Shown one piece after another: positions 52,224 through 63,838 of a DNA stretch of 64,000 nt. Both the position numbers and the translations under genes were made by a program. The notes below the pieces were generated by a model that had not been told where the DNA came from, ran no database searches, and saw only the letters and a program-made list of their open reading frames with translations. The stretch comes from Meconema thalassinum (Eukaryota; Arthropoda; Insecta; Orthoptera; Tettigoniidae): positions 231,242,467 through 231,306,466 of the forward strand of contig OX336388.2 of the NCBI GenBank assembly GCA_946902985.2. The letters run 5' to 3'. Each line of letters opens with the position of its first letter. The first letter of the stretch is position 1.

Positions 52224-55200
52224 AAGACGTTATCCGCCCCGCATCGTCACGACTGTTATCCGCCCCGCATCGTCACGACTGTTATCCGCCCCGCATCCAC
52301 ACGACTGTTATCCGCCCCGCATCCACACGACTGTTATCCGCCCCGCATCCACACGACTGTTATCCGCCCCGCATCCACACGACTGTTATCCGCCCCGCAT
52401 CTGCACGACTGCTATCCACCCCGCATCCACACGACTGTTATCCGCCCCGCATCCACACGACTGTTATCCGCCCCGCATCCACACGACTGTTATCTGCCCC
52501 GCATTCACACGACTGTTATCCGCCCCGCATCCACACGACTGTTATCCGCCCCGCATCCACACGACTGTTATCCGCCCCGCATCCACACGACTGTTATCCG
52601 CCCCGCATCCACACGACTGTTATCCGCCCCGCATCCACACGACTGTTATCCGCCCCGCATCGTCACGACTGTTATCCGCCCCGCATCCACACGACTGTTA
52701 TCCGCCCCGCATTCACACGACTGTTATCCGCCCCGCATCCACACGACTGTTATCCGCCCCGCATCTGCACGACTGCTATCCACCCCGCATCCACACGACT
52801 GTTATCCGCCCCGCATCCACACGACTGTTATCCGCCCCGCATCCACACGACTGTTATCTGCCCCGCATCCACACGACTGTTATCCGCCCCGCATCCACAC
52901 GACTGTTATCCGCCCCGCATCCACACGACTGTTATCCGCCCCGCATCCACACGACTGTTATCCGCCCCGCATCGTCACGACTGTTATCCGCCCCGCATCC
53001 ACACGACTGTTATCCGCCCCGCATCCACACGACTGTTATCCGCCCCGCATCCACACGACTGTTATCCGCCCCGCATCGTCACGACTGTTATCCGCCCCGC
53101 ATCCACACGACTGTTATCCGCCCCGCATTCACACGACTGTTATCCGCCCCGCATCCACACGACTGTTATCCGCCCCGCATCCACACGACTGTTATCCGCC
53201 CCGCATCGTCACGACTGTTATCCGCCCCGCATCCACACGACTGTTATCCGCCCCGCATCCACACGACTGTTATCCGCCCCGCATCCACACGACTGTTATC
53301 CGCCCCGCATCGTCACGACTGTTATCCGCCCCGCATCCACACGACTGTTATCCGCCCCGCATTCACACGACTGTTATCCGCCCCGCATCCACACGACTGT
53401 TATCTGCCCCGCATTCACACGACTGTTATCCGCCCCGCATCCACACGACTGTTATCCGCCCCGCATCCACACGACTGTTATCGGCCCCGCATCCACACGA
53501 CTGTTATCCGCCCCGCATCCACACGACTGTTATCCGCCCCGCATCCACACGACTGTTATCCGCCCCGCATCCACACGACTGTTATCCGCCCCGCATCCAC
53601 ACGACTGTTATCCGCCCCGCATCCACACGACTGTTATCCGCCCCGCATCCACACGACTGTTATCTGCCCCGCATTCACACGACTGTTATCCGCCCCGCAT
53701 CCACACGACTGTTATCCGCCCCGCATCCACACGACTGTTATCCGCCCCGCATCGTCACGACTGTTATCCGCCCCGCATCCACACGACTGTTATCCGCCCC
53801 GCATCCACACGACTGTTATCCGCCCCGCATCCACACGACTGTTATCCGCCCCGCATCGTCACGACTGTTATCCGCCCCGCATCCACACGACTGTTATCCG
53901 CCCCGCATCCACACGACTGTTATCCGCCCCGCATCGACACGACTGTTATCCGCCCCGCATCCACACGACTGTTATCCGCCCCGCATCGACACGACTGTTA
54001 TCCGCCCCGCATCGACACGACTGTTATCCGGCCCGCATCGACAAGACTGTTATCCGCCCCGCATCCACACGACTGTTATCCGCCCCGCATCCACACGACT
54101 GTTATCCGCCCCGCATCGACACGACTGTTATCCGCCCCGCATCCACACGACTGTTATCCGCCCCGCATCCACACGACTGTTATCCGCCCCGCATCCACAC
54201 GACTGTTATCCGCCCCGCATCCACGAGACTGTTATCCGCCCCGCATCCGCACGACTGTTATCGGCCCCGCATCCACACGACTGTTATCCGCCCCGCATCC
54301 ACACGACTGTTATCCGCCCCGCATCGACACGACTGTTATCCATCCCGCATCCACACGACTGTTATCCGCCCCGCATCCACACGACTGTTATCCGCCCCGC
54401 ATCCACACGACTGTTATCCGCCCCGCATCGACACGACTGTTATCCGCCCCGCATCCACACGACTGTTATCCGCCCCGCATCCACACGACTGTTATCCGCC
54501 CCACATCCGCACGACTGTTATCCGCCCCGCATCGACACGACTGTTATCCGCCCCGCATCGTCACGACTGTTATCCGCCCCGCATCCACACGACTGTTATC
54601 CGCCCCGCATCCACACGACTGTTATCCGCCCCGCATCGACACGACTGTTATCCGCCCCGCATCGACACGACTGTTATCCGCCCCGCATCGACACGACTGT
54701 TATCCGCCCCGCATCGACACGACTGTTATCCGCCCCGCATCCACACGACTGTTATCCGCCCCGCATCCACACGACTGTTATCCGCCCCGCATCCACACGA
54801 CTGTTATCCGCCCCGCATCGACACGACTGTTATCCGCCCCGCATCGACACGACTGTTATCCACCCCGCATCCACACGACTGTTATCCGCCCCGCATCCAC
54901 ACGACTGTTATCCGCCCCGCATCCACACGACTGTTATCCGCCCCGCATTCACACGACTGTTATCCGCCCCGCATCCACACGACTGTTATCCGCCCCGCAT
55001 CCACACGACTGTTATCCGCCCCGCATCCACACGACTGTTATCCGCCCCGCATCCACACGACTGTTATCCGCCCCGCATCCACACGACTGTTATCCGCCCC
55101 GCATCCACACGACTGCTATCCGCCCCGCATCGTCACGACTGTTATCCGCCCCGCATCCACACGACTGTTATCCGCCCCGCATCCACACGACTGTTATCCG

Positions 55201-56560
55201 CCCCGCATCCACACGACTGTTATCCGCCCCGCATCCACACGACTGCTATCCGCCCCGCATCGTCACGACTGTTATCCGCCCCGCATCCACACGACTGTTA
55301 TCCGCCCCGCATCCACACGACTGTTATCCGCCCCGCATCGACACGACTGTTATCCGCCCCGCATCGACAAGACTGTTATCCGCCCCGCATCGACACGACT
55401 GTTATCCGCCCCGCATTCACACGACTGTTATCCGCCCTGCATTCACACGACTGTTATCCGCCCCGCATCCACACGACTGTTATCCGCCCCGCATCCACAC
55501 GACTGTTATCCGCCCCGCATCGACACGACTATTATCCGCCCCGCATCCACACGATTGTTATCCGCCCCGCATCCACACGATTGTTATCCGCCCCGCATCC
55601 ACACGATTGTTATCCGCCCCGCATCGACACGACTGTTATCCGCATCGTCACGAATGTTATCTGCCCCGCATCCACACGACTGTTATCCACCCCGCATCGT
55701 CACGACTGTTATCCGCATCGTCACTAATGTTATCTGCCCCGCATCCACACGACTGTTATCCACCCCGCATCGTCACGACTGTTATCCGTCCCGCATCCAC
55801 ACGACTGTTATCCCCATCCGCCCGCATCCACACGACTGTTGTCTGCATCCGCCCGCATCCACACGACTCTTGTCTGCATCTGCCCGCATCCACACGACTG
55901 CTATCCACATCTGCACGACTGTTATCCGCCCCGCATCCACACGACTGCTATCCACATCCACACGACTGTTATCCGCCCCGCATCCACACGACTGCTATCC
56001 ACATCTGCACGACTGTTATCCGACCCGCATCCACACGACTGTTGTTCCCATCCGCCCGCATCCACACGACTGTTGTCTGCATCTGCCCGCATCCACACGA
56101 CTGTTGTCTGCATCTGCCCGCATCCACACGACTGCTATCCACATCTGCACGACTGTTATCCGCCCCGCATCCACATGACTGCTATCCACATCTGCACGAC
56201 TGTTATCCGCCCCGCATCCACACGACTGCTATCCACATCCACACGACTGTTATCCGCCCCGCATCCACACGACTGCTATCCACATCTGCACGACTGTTAT
56301 CCGCCCCGCATCCACACGACTGTTGTCCCCATCCGCCCGCATCCACACGACTGTTGTCTGCATCTGCCCGCATCCACATGACTGTTGTCTGCATCTGCCC
56401 GCATCCACACGACTGTTGTCTGCATCTGCCCGCATCCACACGACTGCTATCCACATCTGCACGACTGTTATCCGCCCCTCATCCACACGACTGCTATCCA
56501 CATCCACACGACTGCTATCCACATCCACACGACTGTTATCCACCCCACATCCGCACATTT
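52224..56560 (+). repeat. Minisatellite, 26-bp unit
   Basis: The unit is CCGCCCCGCATCCACACGACTGTTAT (written as CCGCCCCGCATCC then ACACGACTGTTAT). From 52224 to about 55640 the period is a regular 26 bp, about 130 units, with variants at the trinucleotide after CAT (CCA, CGT, CGA, TCA, CTG). From about 55640 to 56560 units are irregular (shorter and longer, with GTTGTCTGCATCTGCC and CTATCCACATC forms). Because 26 is not a multiple of 3, three units give a 26-residue period and frames stay open by accident; the 1171-codon frame is not a gene. Confidence 0.97.
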
Positions 56561-56980
56561 CCATCGGAAAATACTGGCACTACAATAATATGTTTAATAA
56601 CATAAAGCAACACCTTTAGACATTTGAGGCGAAAGTTGTTCCTCTAGGCTATGCACGTCATGTGCTATGTTTAAAATGAATGTTACACAGCCAGAATGGC
56701 AACCCTTTAACCCTTTGAGCCCTGAACCTTTAAAAATTGGTAAAGAATGTAATTTTAAAATTTCATAAGCCTTTATATGCTTCAGTTTGAACACATTTTT
56801 TTTTTCTTCAAAATTCTTACTTATACCTAAGTGTAAGTCTTTTAGGTGGTACTTACAAGTACCGTCAGTCCTCTACAGGCAACAGAGAATTTACTGACTT
56901 CGTGTTTAGGACACAAATTCTTATTCTTTTGTAGATATTTACCAAAGTTAAGAGATATGTTGGTTCTGTGGATGATAGCC

Positions 56981-57440
56981 GCCTCCATGGTGTATTGGTC
57001 TGCGTGCTTAGCCCTCTCCCACCGGAGGTCCGAGGTTCGATTCCTGGCTCTGCCACGAGATTTGAAAAGTGGTATGAGGACTGGAACGGGGTCTACTCAG
57101 CCTCGGGTGGTCCAAGTGAGTAGAGGGGGTTCGATTCCCACCTCAGCCATCCTCGAAGAGGTTATCCGTGGTTTCCCACTTCGTCTTCGGGCAAATGCCT
57201 GGATGATAACTGTCGTCAGGCAATAGCCGCCTCCTTCCCTCTTCCTTATCTATCCCTGCCATTGTTCCCATCCCGTCCCATCCCTTATAAGACCCTTGTT
57301 CGCTTTACAGGTGCGGCCACCTGGACGAGGTGCTAGTCCCGCCTGCCCAGTTGTATCCCCCCATTCGAAGTCAAGCTCCAGGACACTGCCCGTAGAGGCG
57401 GTAAAGGTGGGATCCCTCGGCGAGTCCGTGGGAAAAACCT
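56981..57440 (+). mobile_element. SINE4, fuller copy inside the piggyBac-like element
   Basis: Head CCTCCATGGTGTATTGGTCT with B box GAGGTTCGATTCC; a second B-box-like GGGTTCGATTCC lies near 57127. The 3' limit is uncertain and no target duplication was found. Confidence 0.7.
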
Positions 57441-57671
57441 TCCTGGAGGTAAACTGACTACGAAAACGAAAATGTTACCTACAATAAATTTACTTTTGTC
57501 AGAAATAAATAGGCCTACCAAGAAATATACACGTTGCATAAATATGAAAAGTAGAAAATTAATATACTCTGAAAGCAGAAGGGCAGTTAGATTCAGAAAT
57601 GTTTGAGCCCAAGGAGTCATTGCTCCACGTGTATCTCATGGTATTCAACAAAGCAGTTTTTACTCTCGTTG

Positions 57672-57735
57672 AAAGGCGTCTTCGGTGACGTAGTTGGTAG
57701 CATGCTGAGCATTTATGACCTCTTGTTGGATTTAG
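57672..57735 (+). mobile_element. SINE1 head fragment
   Basis: GCGTCTTCGGTGACGTAGTT and AGCATGCTGAGCATTTATG match the SINE1 head only. Confidence 0.6.
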
Positions 57736-58811
57736 GGTTCTCCATGGCCAGAACTACCGACCTTCTGTATTCTAACACTGAAATTGTACCAAAGAGTTCA
57801 CAATAAATAATGTAAGAATTTAAGAACAGAATATCTAACATTCCCCAGAAAAGTCTCAGCTTTCGCCTTTTGGACTTGCTATCAACATTGTAGAGAGCTC
57901 GCAATCGATCCGCAATGTCTACATCAGGTAGGCAATTTCCTCTATAAGAACATTATTTATATCTTCTAATGTTAAAACCTTGTGGGCATTCATATCTCAC
58001 ACTTTATCATGCAAACAATGTCACAAGTACTAAATATACACACTTGGGAATACCTCCGTGATGAACTTCCCGCCTAAACATTACCTCAACAATTGATTCC
58101 TTGCCAACTTCCCATAGAGCCCTGACGGTACCTAGGAGTACCAAGTAGTTTATTGGTTCTGAAAATAAACATCAGTGATTGAGGCAAGATTTGAGATGAT
58201 GTGTTTGCTTTCATGACAATAATGCACATTAGGGATCTAATAAATTTTTGCTTCATTGCAGAATAACACACAGAAATATGTCTTAGTTTGTGCACCTGAA
58301 ACATGACCAAAGAATGTGTACATGCAATATTTCAGTGCTGAGTTCTGGAGGCAGTTCTGGGAAACAGTGTATGTAGCATATTTGGGATGCTTTGGCAAGG
58401 TACTGAGCAACCACGACTTTTAAATACGACTTGAAATGTTATGGTACATTAAAGTACCGTCAGTGCTCAAAGGGTTAAGTTCGGAGTGTTAATTATTCTC
58501 AATGACATAAGTTGATTGAGATTAGCTTAAGTCATCATCTTACATTTGTCACGTAAGAAACATAACGGAAAGATTAAGTTATGATATGTCATAAATATCA
58601 TAAATATTCACAAAGTTCGGATTGTATTCTAAAAACTATCCGGAAATTTCCTCCAAACATTGTCCACTATCCGCACAGCCATGGAAACTATAACCGCATG
58701 GTGAAAAGTTTTGCGGATATCCGCATCCGCGCAAGACTTTATCTATAAAGGTTACGTTTTACCTAAATCCTTCCTTGTTCATGTTAACAATAACCAGATA
58801 AGAGTCAGTGA

Positions 58812-59331
58812 GCGGCTTCGGTGGCGTAGTCGGTAGCATGCTGAGCTTCTATGCCCAAGATAGCGGGTTCAAACCCGGCCGAAACCGTCGGATTTTTTAA
58901 GAGCGTTAAAAATCCCTCAGTATGCCTTCCTTCGGAGGGGAAGTAAAGCCGGCGGTCCCATGTCATAGATTTATGGCATGTTAAAGAACTTTCCACTAAT
59001 TACACCTGTGTGAAACTAAATTTATAGGTTAAGAATGTAAACAACGCTCTTAGGTTTCTATGTTCGTTGCCAAGAGCCGACTGCGGTGGCGTCTAGTAGC
59101 TGAGTTCTGAACTAAGCCTAGTAGTCGTTGACGGTGGCGTTTGGCGGCAAAAGTAGGAACTATTTGAAAAATTCTAAGTTGCAGTCTGCACTTAAATTAA
59201 AAAACAGATACACACACTAATACAGCCATCACAATTAACACCGGTTATCAGACAGATTCTACACACACCCAAAGTACACGGGGCTACATGACCGCGTTGT
59301 CGCAGCCCCTAAACTTAAGAACCAACCAACC
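58812..59331 (+). mobile_element. SINE1, complete reference copy
   Basis: A box GGTGGCGTAGTCGG, B box GGTTCAAACCC, full body, 3' domain and ACCAACCAACC tail. The 11-bp target duplication AGAGTCAGTGA lies at 58801-58811 and 59332-59342. Length 520 bp, the longest in the window. Confidence 0.95.
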
Positions 59332-59467
59332 AGAGTCAGTGACTGTGGAAGATCAAGCATCAATAAAATTGGAAAGGGTTTCGAAAATAAAATAATGCTC
59401 AGGATTAGGGAAGCATCACGTTGACCGACTGAAAAGCATTAATTTCGATTACTAAAGCAACACTGAA

Positions 59468-60496
59468 CAAGTAGTTACGTGAAGAACTATACAGCCTATT
59501 TTCATATATCCTACTTATGTTAACTGCCACTATCAACGTACACAATTTCAGTTTGATTGCTGTAATGGATTCGTAGATATTAAGAACCGTCTAAATATTT
59601 CGGATGGTCGCCATGTTGGATTTTGATATAGCAGGGCATAGCGTAATGTGCTCTTAGATGACGATTTTTGGCTAGGTTCATTATTCAAACATTCACTTCG
59701 ATCGCATGATTTCTACACAAGAAATGAAAACTTAATTTTCAATTTGCGCACATCCGCCATCTTTAGGTTATGTGAACAATTGAACTGAATTAGATGCCAG
59801 TGCATTACAATGTGTATAAACATTTATTGTACCATATTTCACTGCGCTCAGATGATTCAATCGCGAGAAAAGTCTATTAAAATGTTTCACCTTTGCTTGG
59901 CTGCCATGTTTGTTTTGTAGTTAACAGCTTGTAGTTAACATAGCTGAACTTCTAGTAGTACCTTTACCACCGTAGAAAATTTCAGGGTGATATCAGTAAT
60001 AGTTTCGGAGGTACTGAATGCCGGTGAAATATTTTGCACAGCCGCCATCTTGAGGTTATGTAAACAATTGAACTAAATTAGATGTCAGTGCATTACAATG
60101 TATGTTAACATTTCCTGTACCAAGTTCCATTGCGTTTGGATAGTTAAATCGAGAGAAAAGTGTATTTAAAAGTTTCAACTTCGCTTGGCCGCCTTGTTTG
60201 TTTTGTAGTTAACAGGTTTTTGAAAGTCTCATGGGTAAACTTCTAGTAATACCCTTAATTTCAGGGTGATATCAGTAATAGTTTCGGATATATAGAATGC
60301 TGGTTAAATATTTCGCACAGCCGCCATGTTGGATTGGTGAGACGTAATAACATTTGAAGGTCGGCCAAAATAGCACTATGACCTACCGAGTTTCATTGAA
60401 AAAGGTCCAGCCGTTTAGAAATTATTGGGGACACACAGACACACGGACAAAAGGTGATCTCATAAGCCTATTTTTCCATGAATGAAAATAGTCCAA
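59468..60496 (+). mobile_element. R4 copy with two internal units
   Basis: 5' hairpin (one base changed), inset arm AGCCTATTTTCA (59493-59504) and 3' TGAAAATAGTCC (mutated at the last bases). Contains the empty mariner site GGATATATAGAATGCTGG. Confidence 0.8.
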
Positions 60497-61103
60497 AAAG
60501 GCTTCCAACACGAAACCCTGAGAAATAGCTCCGAGTTTGTTCTTGCGCTGTTCTTTTTACTGTTTTAAAACTCGTATTAGGACGGCTTGCGATGTTCCCC
60601 CTACTCGATATTGGCGACGATAAATCGCTCGAGGCAATATTCTTCTAACATGCGGTCTTGGGTAATAGCTTCTTCTCTCCCCCAACTAACAAAGTAATCA
60701 CTGATACCCATACTTCATTTAAATTAAGCAATAATAAAGCTTAAACTCCTTTTAAAAAATATGACTCAAACCAATTTTACCAAAACTGTTATAATACACT
60801 TTTTTTTTCTTTTTGCGAATACATAATTTTACGGCGTTTTATTATCGTGCATGAAGTGATTTTATTTTTCTCCTTCTCCTCCTCCTGTTCTTTATTCGCT
60901 GTGTTTTTACTTTTCTTCCTGATGGAAAGAAAATGATAGTCATATTTTAAATCTAATGAAATGGTGTAAGGATAAGGGGAGTTCGCTTGATGTAGATTTT
61001 GTGAAATAAAAACAAAAGATTGCATTCCCAATATTGGATCGATTTAAATGGCTGCCTTATTCCGCATGCGCATCGCCTGTTTGGCGCTGTGAGTAATGTT
61101 TTG
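60497..61103. other. Unassigned sequence
   Basis: No recognised gene or element; T-rich runs near 60800. Confidence 0.5.
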
Positions 61104-61215
61104 GTGATGATAATTGTTGTTTTAAGGGGCCTAACATCTCGGTTATCGGCCCCTAATGGCGTGGGTGATACTGAAAATGTAAATGAAATTAAACTAAACC
61201 TAAAGCTAACTACAG
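61104..61215 (-). mobile_element. S7 retroposon, 5'-truncated piece
   Basis: Plus-strand GATGATAATTGTTGTTTTAA and the following GGGGCCTAACATC block match the tail end of S7 in minus orientation. Confidence 0.7.
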
Positions 61216-61252
61216 TACATACTTACAACTAAAAGTCTCACAGACTAAACTT

Positions 61253-61575
61253 TGTATCATTTTAAATGCTATAAATGCTGAAAAATGTTCGAAAGGCTGG
61301 AGGCTTCTCGCTTCGCTCGAAGCCAAAGATTCTTGACATGTTAGATGATCAAGAAACAATCAGAACGCTAGAAAGTTACAAGTCATCGCGGTGAAAGGAG
61401 GGAGCTGGCTGGATGACGTCACGCTCGCCGTGTCGTTGCCGTCTCGTAACGCCAGAGCTTTCCAGTGAACTCAGTACACATGCACCAAGCGGTGCTATGA
61501 CGTCACACACCTCAGTGCATTCTTGGTACATTTTGTGACGTCGCCGTAATGTAACGACGAAGTCGACTGTATCAT
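61253..61575 (-). mobile_element. R3 partial copy
   Basis: The reverse complement holds GGCTTCGAGCGAAGCGAGAA, the hairpin seen at 45308, and the GAGGTGTGTGACGTCATAG block of R3. Confidence 0.6.
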
Positions 61576-62095
61576 TTCATCATCATCATCATCATCATCA
61601 TCTTCATTTCCCCTTTTCCAGCTGACACTGGGTGGGGGCAAATATGGTTCCTCTCCACTTTGTTCTGTCGTTCCACCATTCCTCTTCCGACACAGTGTTC
61701 CAATCCAAGTTCCGTTTTCTAATACTATTCTTCACCGAGTCCATCCAACGCATTCTTCGTCTTCCTCGTCCTCTCTTCCCAGTCATCCGTCGTTCCAGTG
61801 CTCGTTTTGGCAGCCTTACTTCATTCATCCGTTTGACATGTCCAAACCATCTCAATCTGTTTTGCTCCAGTTTGTCATTGAGTTTCTGTACTCCCAGTTC
61901 TTTCCGTATATCTTCATTTCTCACTCTGTCCCTCCTCGTTTTCTGGACCATACTTCTCAGGAATCTCATCTCAGCTGCTTGTACTCTGCTCTCATTCCTC
62001 TTAGTCATTGTCCAAGTGTCTGCTGCATATGTCATTATAGGACCATAATATGCTCTGTACATAACTTCTTTAGCCTTAATTGGTATATCCTAGAC
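61576..62095 (-). pseudogene. LINE RT C-terminal fragment with (GAT)n tail
   Basis: The minus-strand frame (62062-61604) reads YRAYYGPIMTYAADTWTMTK, MRFLRSMVQKTRRDRVRNED, NRLRWFGHVKRMNEVRLPKR and GKRGRGRRRMRWMDSVKNSI, the C-terminal RT region of an APE-type LINE. The tail is about eight GAT triplets (plus strand CAT run at 61578-61603). 152 codons are open but strongly 5'-truncated. Confidence 0.85.
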
Positions 62096-62144
62096 CATTT
62101 AAAATGATTATATAAAGTCCAGTCTCTCAGACTGTCTCTTTTTG

Positions 62145-62345
62145 ACCAAAGGAAGCCGAGCAGTAACGATTTCAGTAAATCGAGACGAAAAAATCCTACC
62201 GTCCATGCGCCTTTTAAGCTTACTCTGGGTAAACCGTTATATGGCCTACTACTTTATGAGTGTAAGAATTGTTCAGCATGAAAAGTTCTATAAAAAAGTT
62301 TACGATAGCATATCTTTATCTTTAATACATCGCCCACTATAAGGG
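62145..62345 (+). mobile_element. Helitron-3 core fragment
   Basis: GAAGCCGAGCAGTAACGATT to the ATACATCGCCCACTAT block matches 17230-17420. Confidence 0.65.
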
Positions 62346-63780
62346 TTTTTACGATTGCATTTCTTCCAACAATCTCGATTCAATTACTACCTTCGGAGAC
62401 AGTTAACGTGCTAGCAAGCGAGTGAGCCTATCACCCCAGTTACAACCTTCGTTCGGCAAAGTACACAGTCAAGTTAAGATTGGTCGGAAGGGGGATTTGT
62501 GATTAATGCACCTCGCCATTGTTAAATTACGTCTGACTAGAATTCGTTGCACATGCATCTCCATGATAATATAATTAATAGCCCAGTCAGTGATTTTAAC
62601 CCATCATGCCGAGACGTAAAACGGATAAAGGACGTAGTTCATTGACATCGAAAATAAAACGAGCCTTACAGTAGTCGCATATGATGTGTAACATCTGACA
62701 TAGAAGAAACCTCACGTGAAATTGTTGATACACTGGTATTTTATAGTATCATTGGCACAAATATGAATTTATTGTAAAAGGGAGTGTGTTACAGATATTG
62801 TAGTTTATAATACGGAACTCATTTTATTAAATGATTTCTAGCTTCCACCAGCACTAGCCTAAATAAAGAATACGATATGGATCAACTAGATTAATAGACG
62901 CGACACCGCTCATAACCTTAAATTCCTTATAAATAGGCCAACTTGCGAGTAAATGCAATGTGCACAGTAGTAGATCATGAAAGGCTTGCCCAGTTCCCGG
63001 ACCTCTTGATTCACAGAGCAACACGTAATTTCATATGGGTTCTGTTCAAGTGAGTCATATTGATATGATTAGCAGCAGAGTATCAAGAAGGCAGTGCGAG
63101 AGTAGAAATATCAAGTAGGCAGTGAAGAAAAAAGGAGAGTCTTGGAATTGTTATGTATTACTAGTGTGTAAATACAAAATATTTACGCTAGGACATCACG
63201 TACCACTTGATGTCAGACGGGCATTCCAGTTACAGGTTCACATGAGTGGCGATCACACTGTGCGGCTTGAAATATTTTGTTATTGTAACATGGAGTTGTG
63301 TACAACGAATAAGGGCGGTTTATTTGAGCACTTTGACGGATGAAGTACGAATTGTACATTGAAAGTTCAAAGAGAAAGAAGAAATATGGCAAGTATGATG
63401 AACGGCTTGACAGAATAATGAAGCGGTATGAAGAGAATGGAAACTTGAAATCTTGCTTCAGAGCTCTCTCATATTCGCAGAACTTGGAATGAAACTTCAC
63501 ATAGCGAACTTGCTATTCACTTAGAATGAAACATCCCATGACGAACTTGCTATTCGCTAGGATATAAAACACACAAAAGACATTTTTTTTTATATAAAAA
63601 AAATGACCAGAGCTTAACTAGGCCTACAGCTCATTTTAAACACGCTAAAATATTTATAAACATTTTTCCAGTCCAAACTCTGGAACAAGTGTGATGGGAA
63701 TCCAAAAACGTATCATATTTTATATTAGTTTATGTTATGTAATTGCCCACGTATTTATTACCAGGATTAATTGAGCAATA
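62346..63780. other. Unassigned sequence
   Basis: The first ~110 bp resemble the later part of Helitron-3 (CTTCCAACAATCTC, GAGTGAGCCTATCAC). After that I see no repeat, domain or RNA gene; short frames at 63122-63343 and 63213-63500 overlap on opposite strands and have no recognised homology. Confidence 0.5.
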
Positions 63781-63782
63781 CC

Positions 63783-63838
63783 GAGCAAGTGGCCGTGCGG
63801 TTAGGGTTTCATGCACCCTAAATACTTCCCACTCTTTC
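63783..63838 (+). mobile_element. tRNA-like SINE head fragment
   Basis: GAGCAAGTGGCCGTGCGGTT has an A-box-like core; no B box follows, so only the head edge remains. Confidence 0.4.

Larger units (their letters stand above)
56711..58474. mobile_element. piggyBac-like element, non-autonomous
   Basis: The 1764 bp element begins CCCTTTGAGCCCTGA and ends TCAGTGCTCAAAGGG (inverted, one mismatch in 15), with TTAA on both sides (56707-56710, 58475-58478). TTAA duplication plus CCC ends is the piggyBac signature. The uninterrupted R5 version is at 23680-23700. It carries SINE pieces and no recognisable transposase. Confidence 0.85.
52202..58740 (-). mobile_element. R5 hAT-like element, copy III, carrying the minisatellite and a piggyBac-like element
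   Basis: The ends are GTAGAGCCCTGTG on the left and GCGCAAGACTTT on the right (imperfect inverted repeats). A perfect 8-bp direct repeat, ATCTATAA, flanks it at 52194-52201 and 58741-58748, as expected for hAT. On the minus strand R5 runs 58740-58479, is interrupted by the piggyBac-like element, continues 56706-56560, then the 26-bp array, then the terminal segment. No transposase. Confidence 0.8.

Noticed and set aside
52212..55727. 1171-codon open frame and overlapping frames on both strands (to 56605)
   Set aside because: All cross the 26-bp minisatellite. The 26-residue peptide period is simply three repeat units, and frames are open because the unit lacks stops in several phases.
52224..56560. 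CRISPR array
   Set aside because: Units are contiguous with no variable spacers, there are no cas genes, and the context is eukaryotic transposon DNA.
58812..58895. tRNA gene at the SINE1 head
   Set aside because: A and B boxes are present but the cloverleaf is imperfect, and the head is part of a complete SINE with target duplication.
63122..63500. Host exon candidate (overlapping frames on both strands)
   Set aside because: Short, no domain, no splice-site pair that would give a consistent exon, and antisense overlap.
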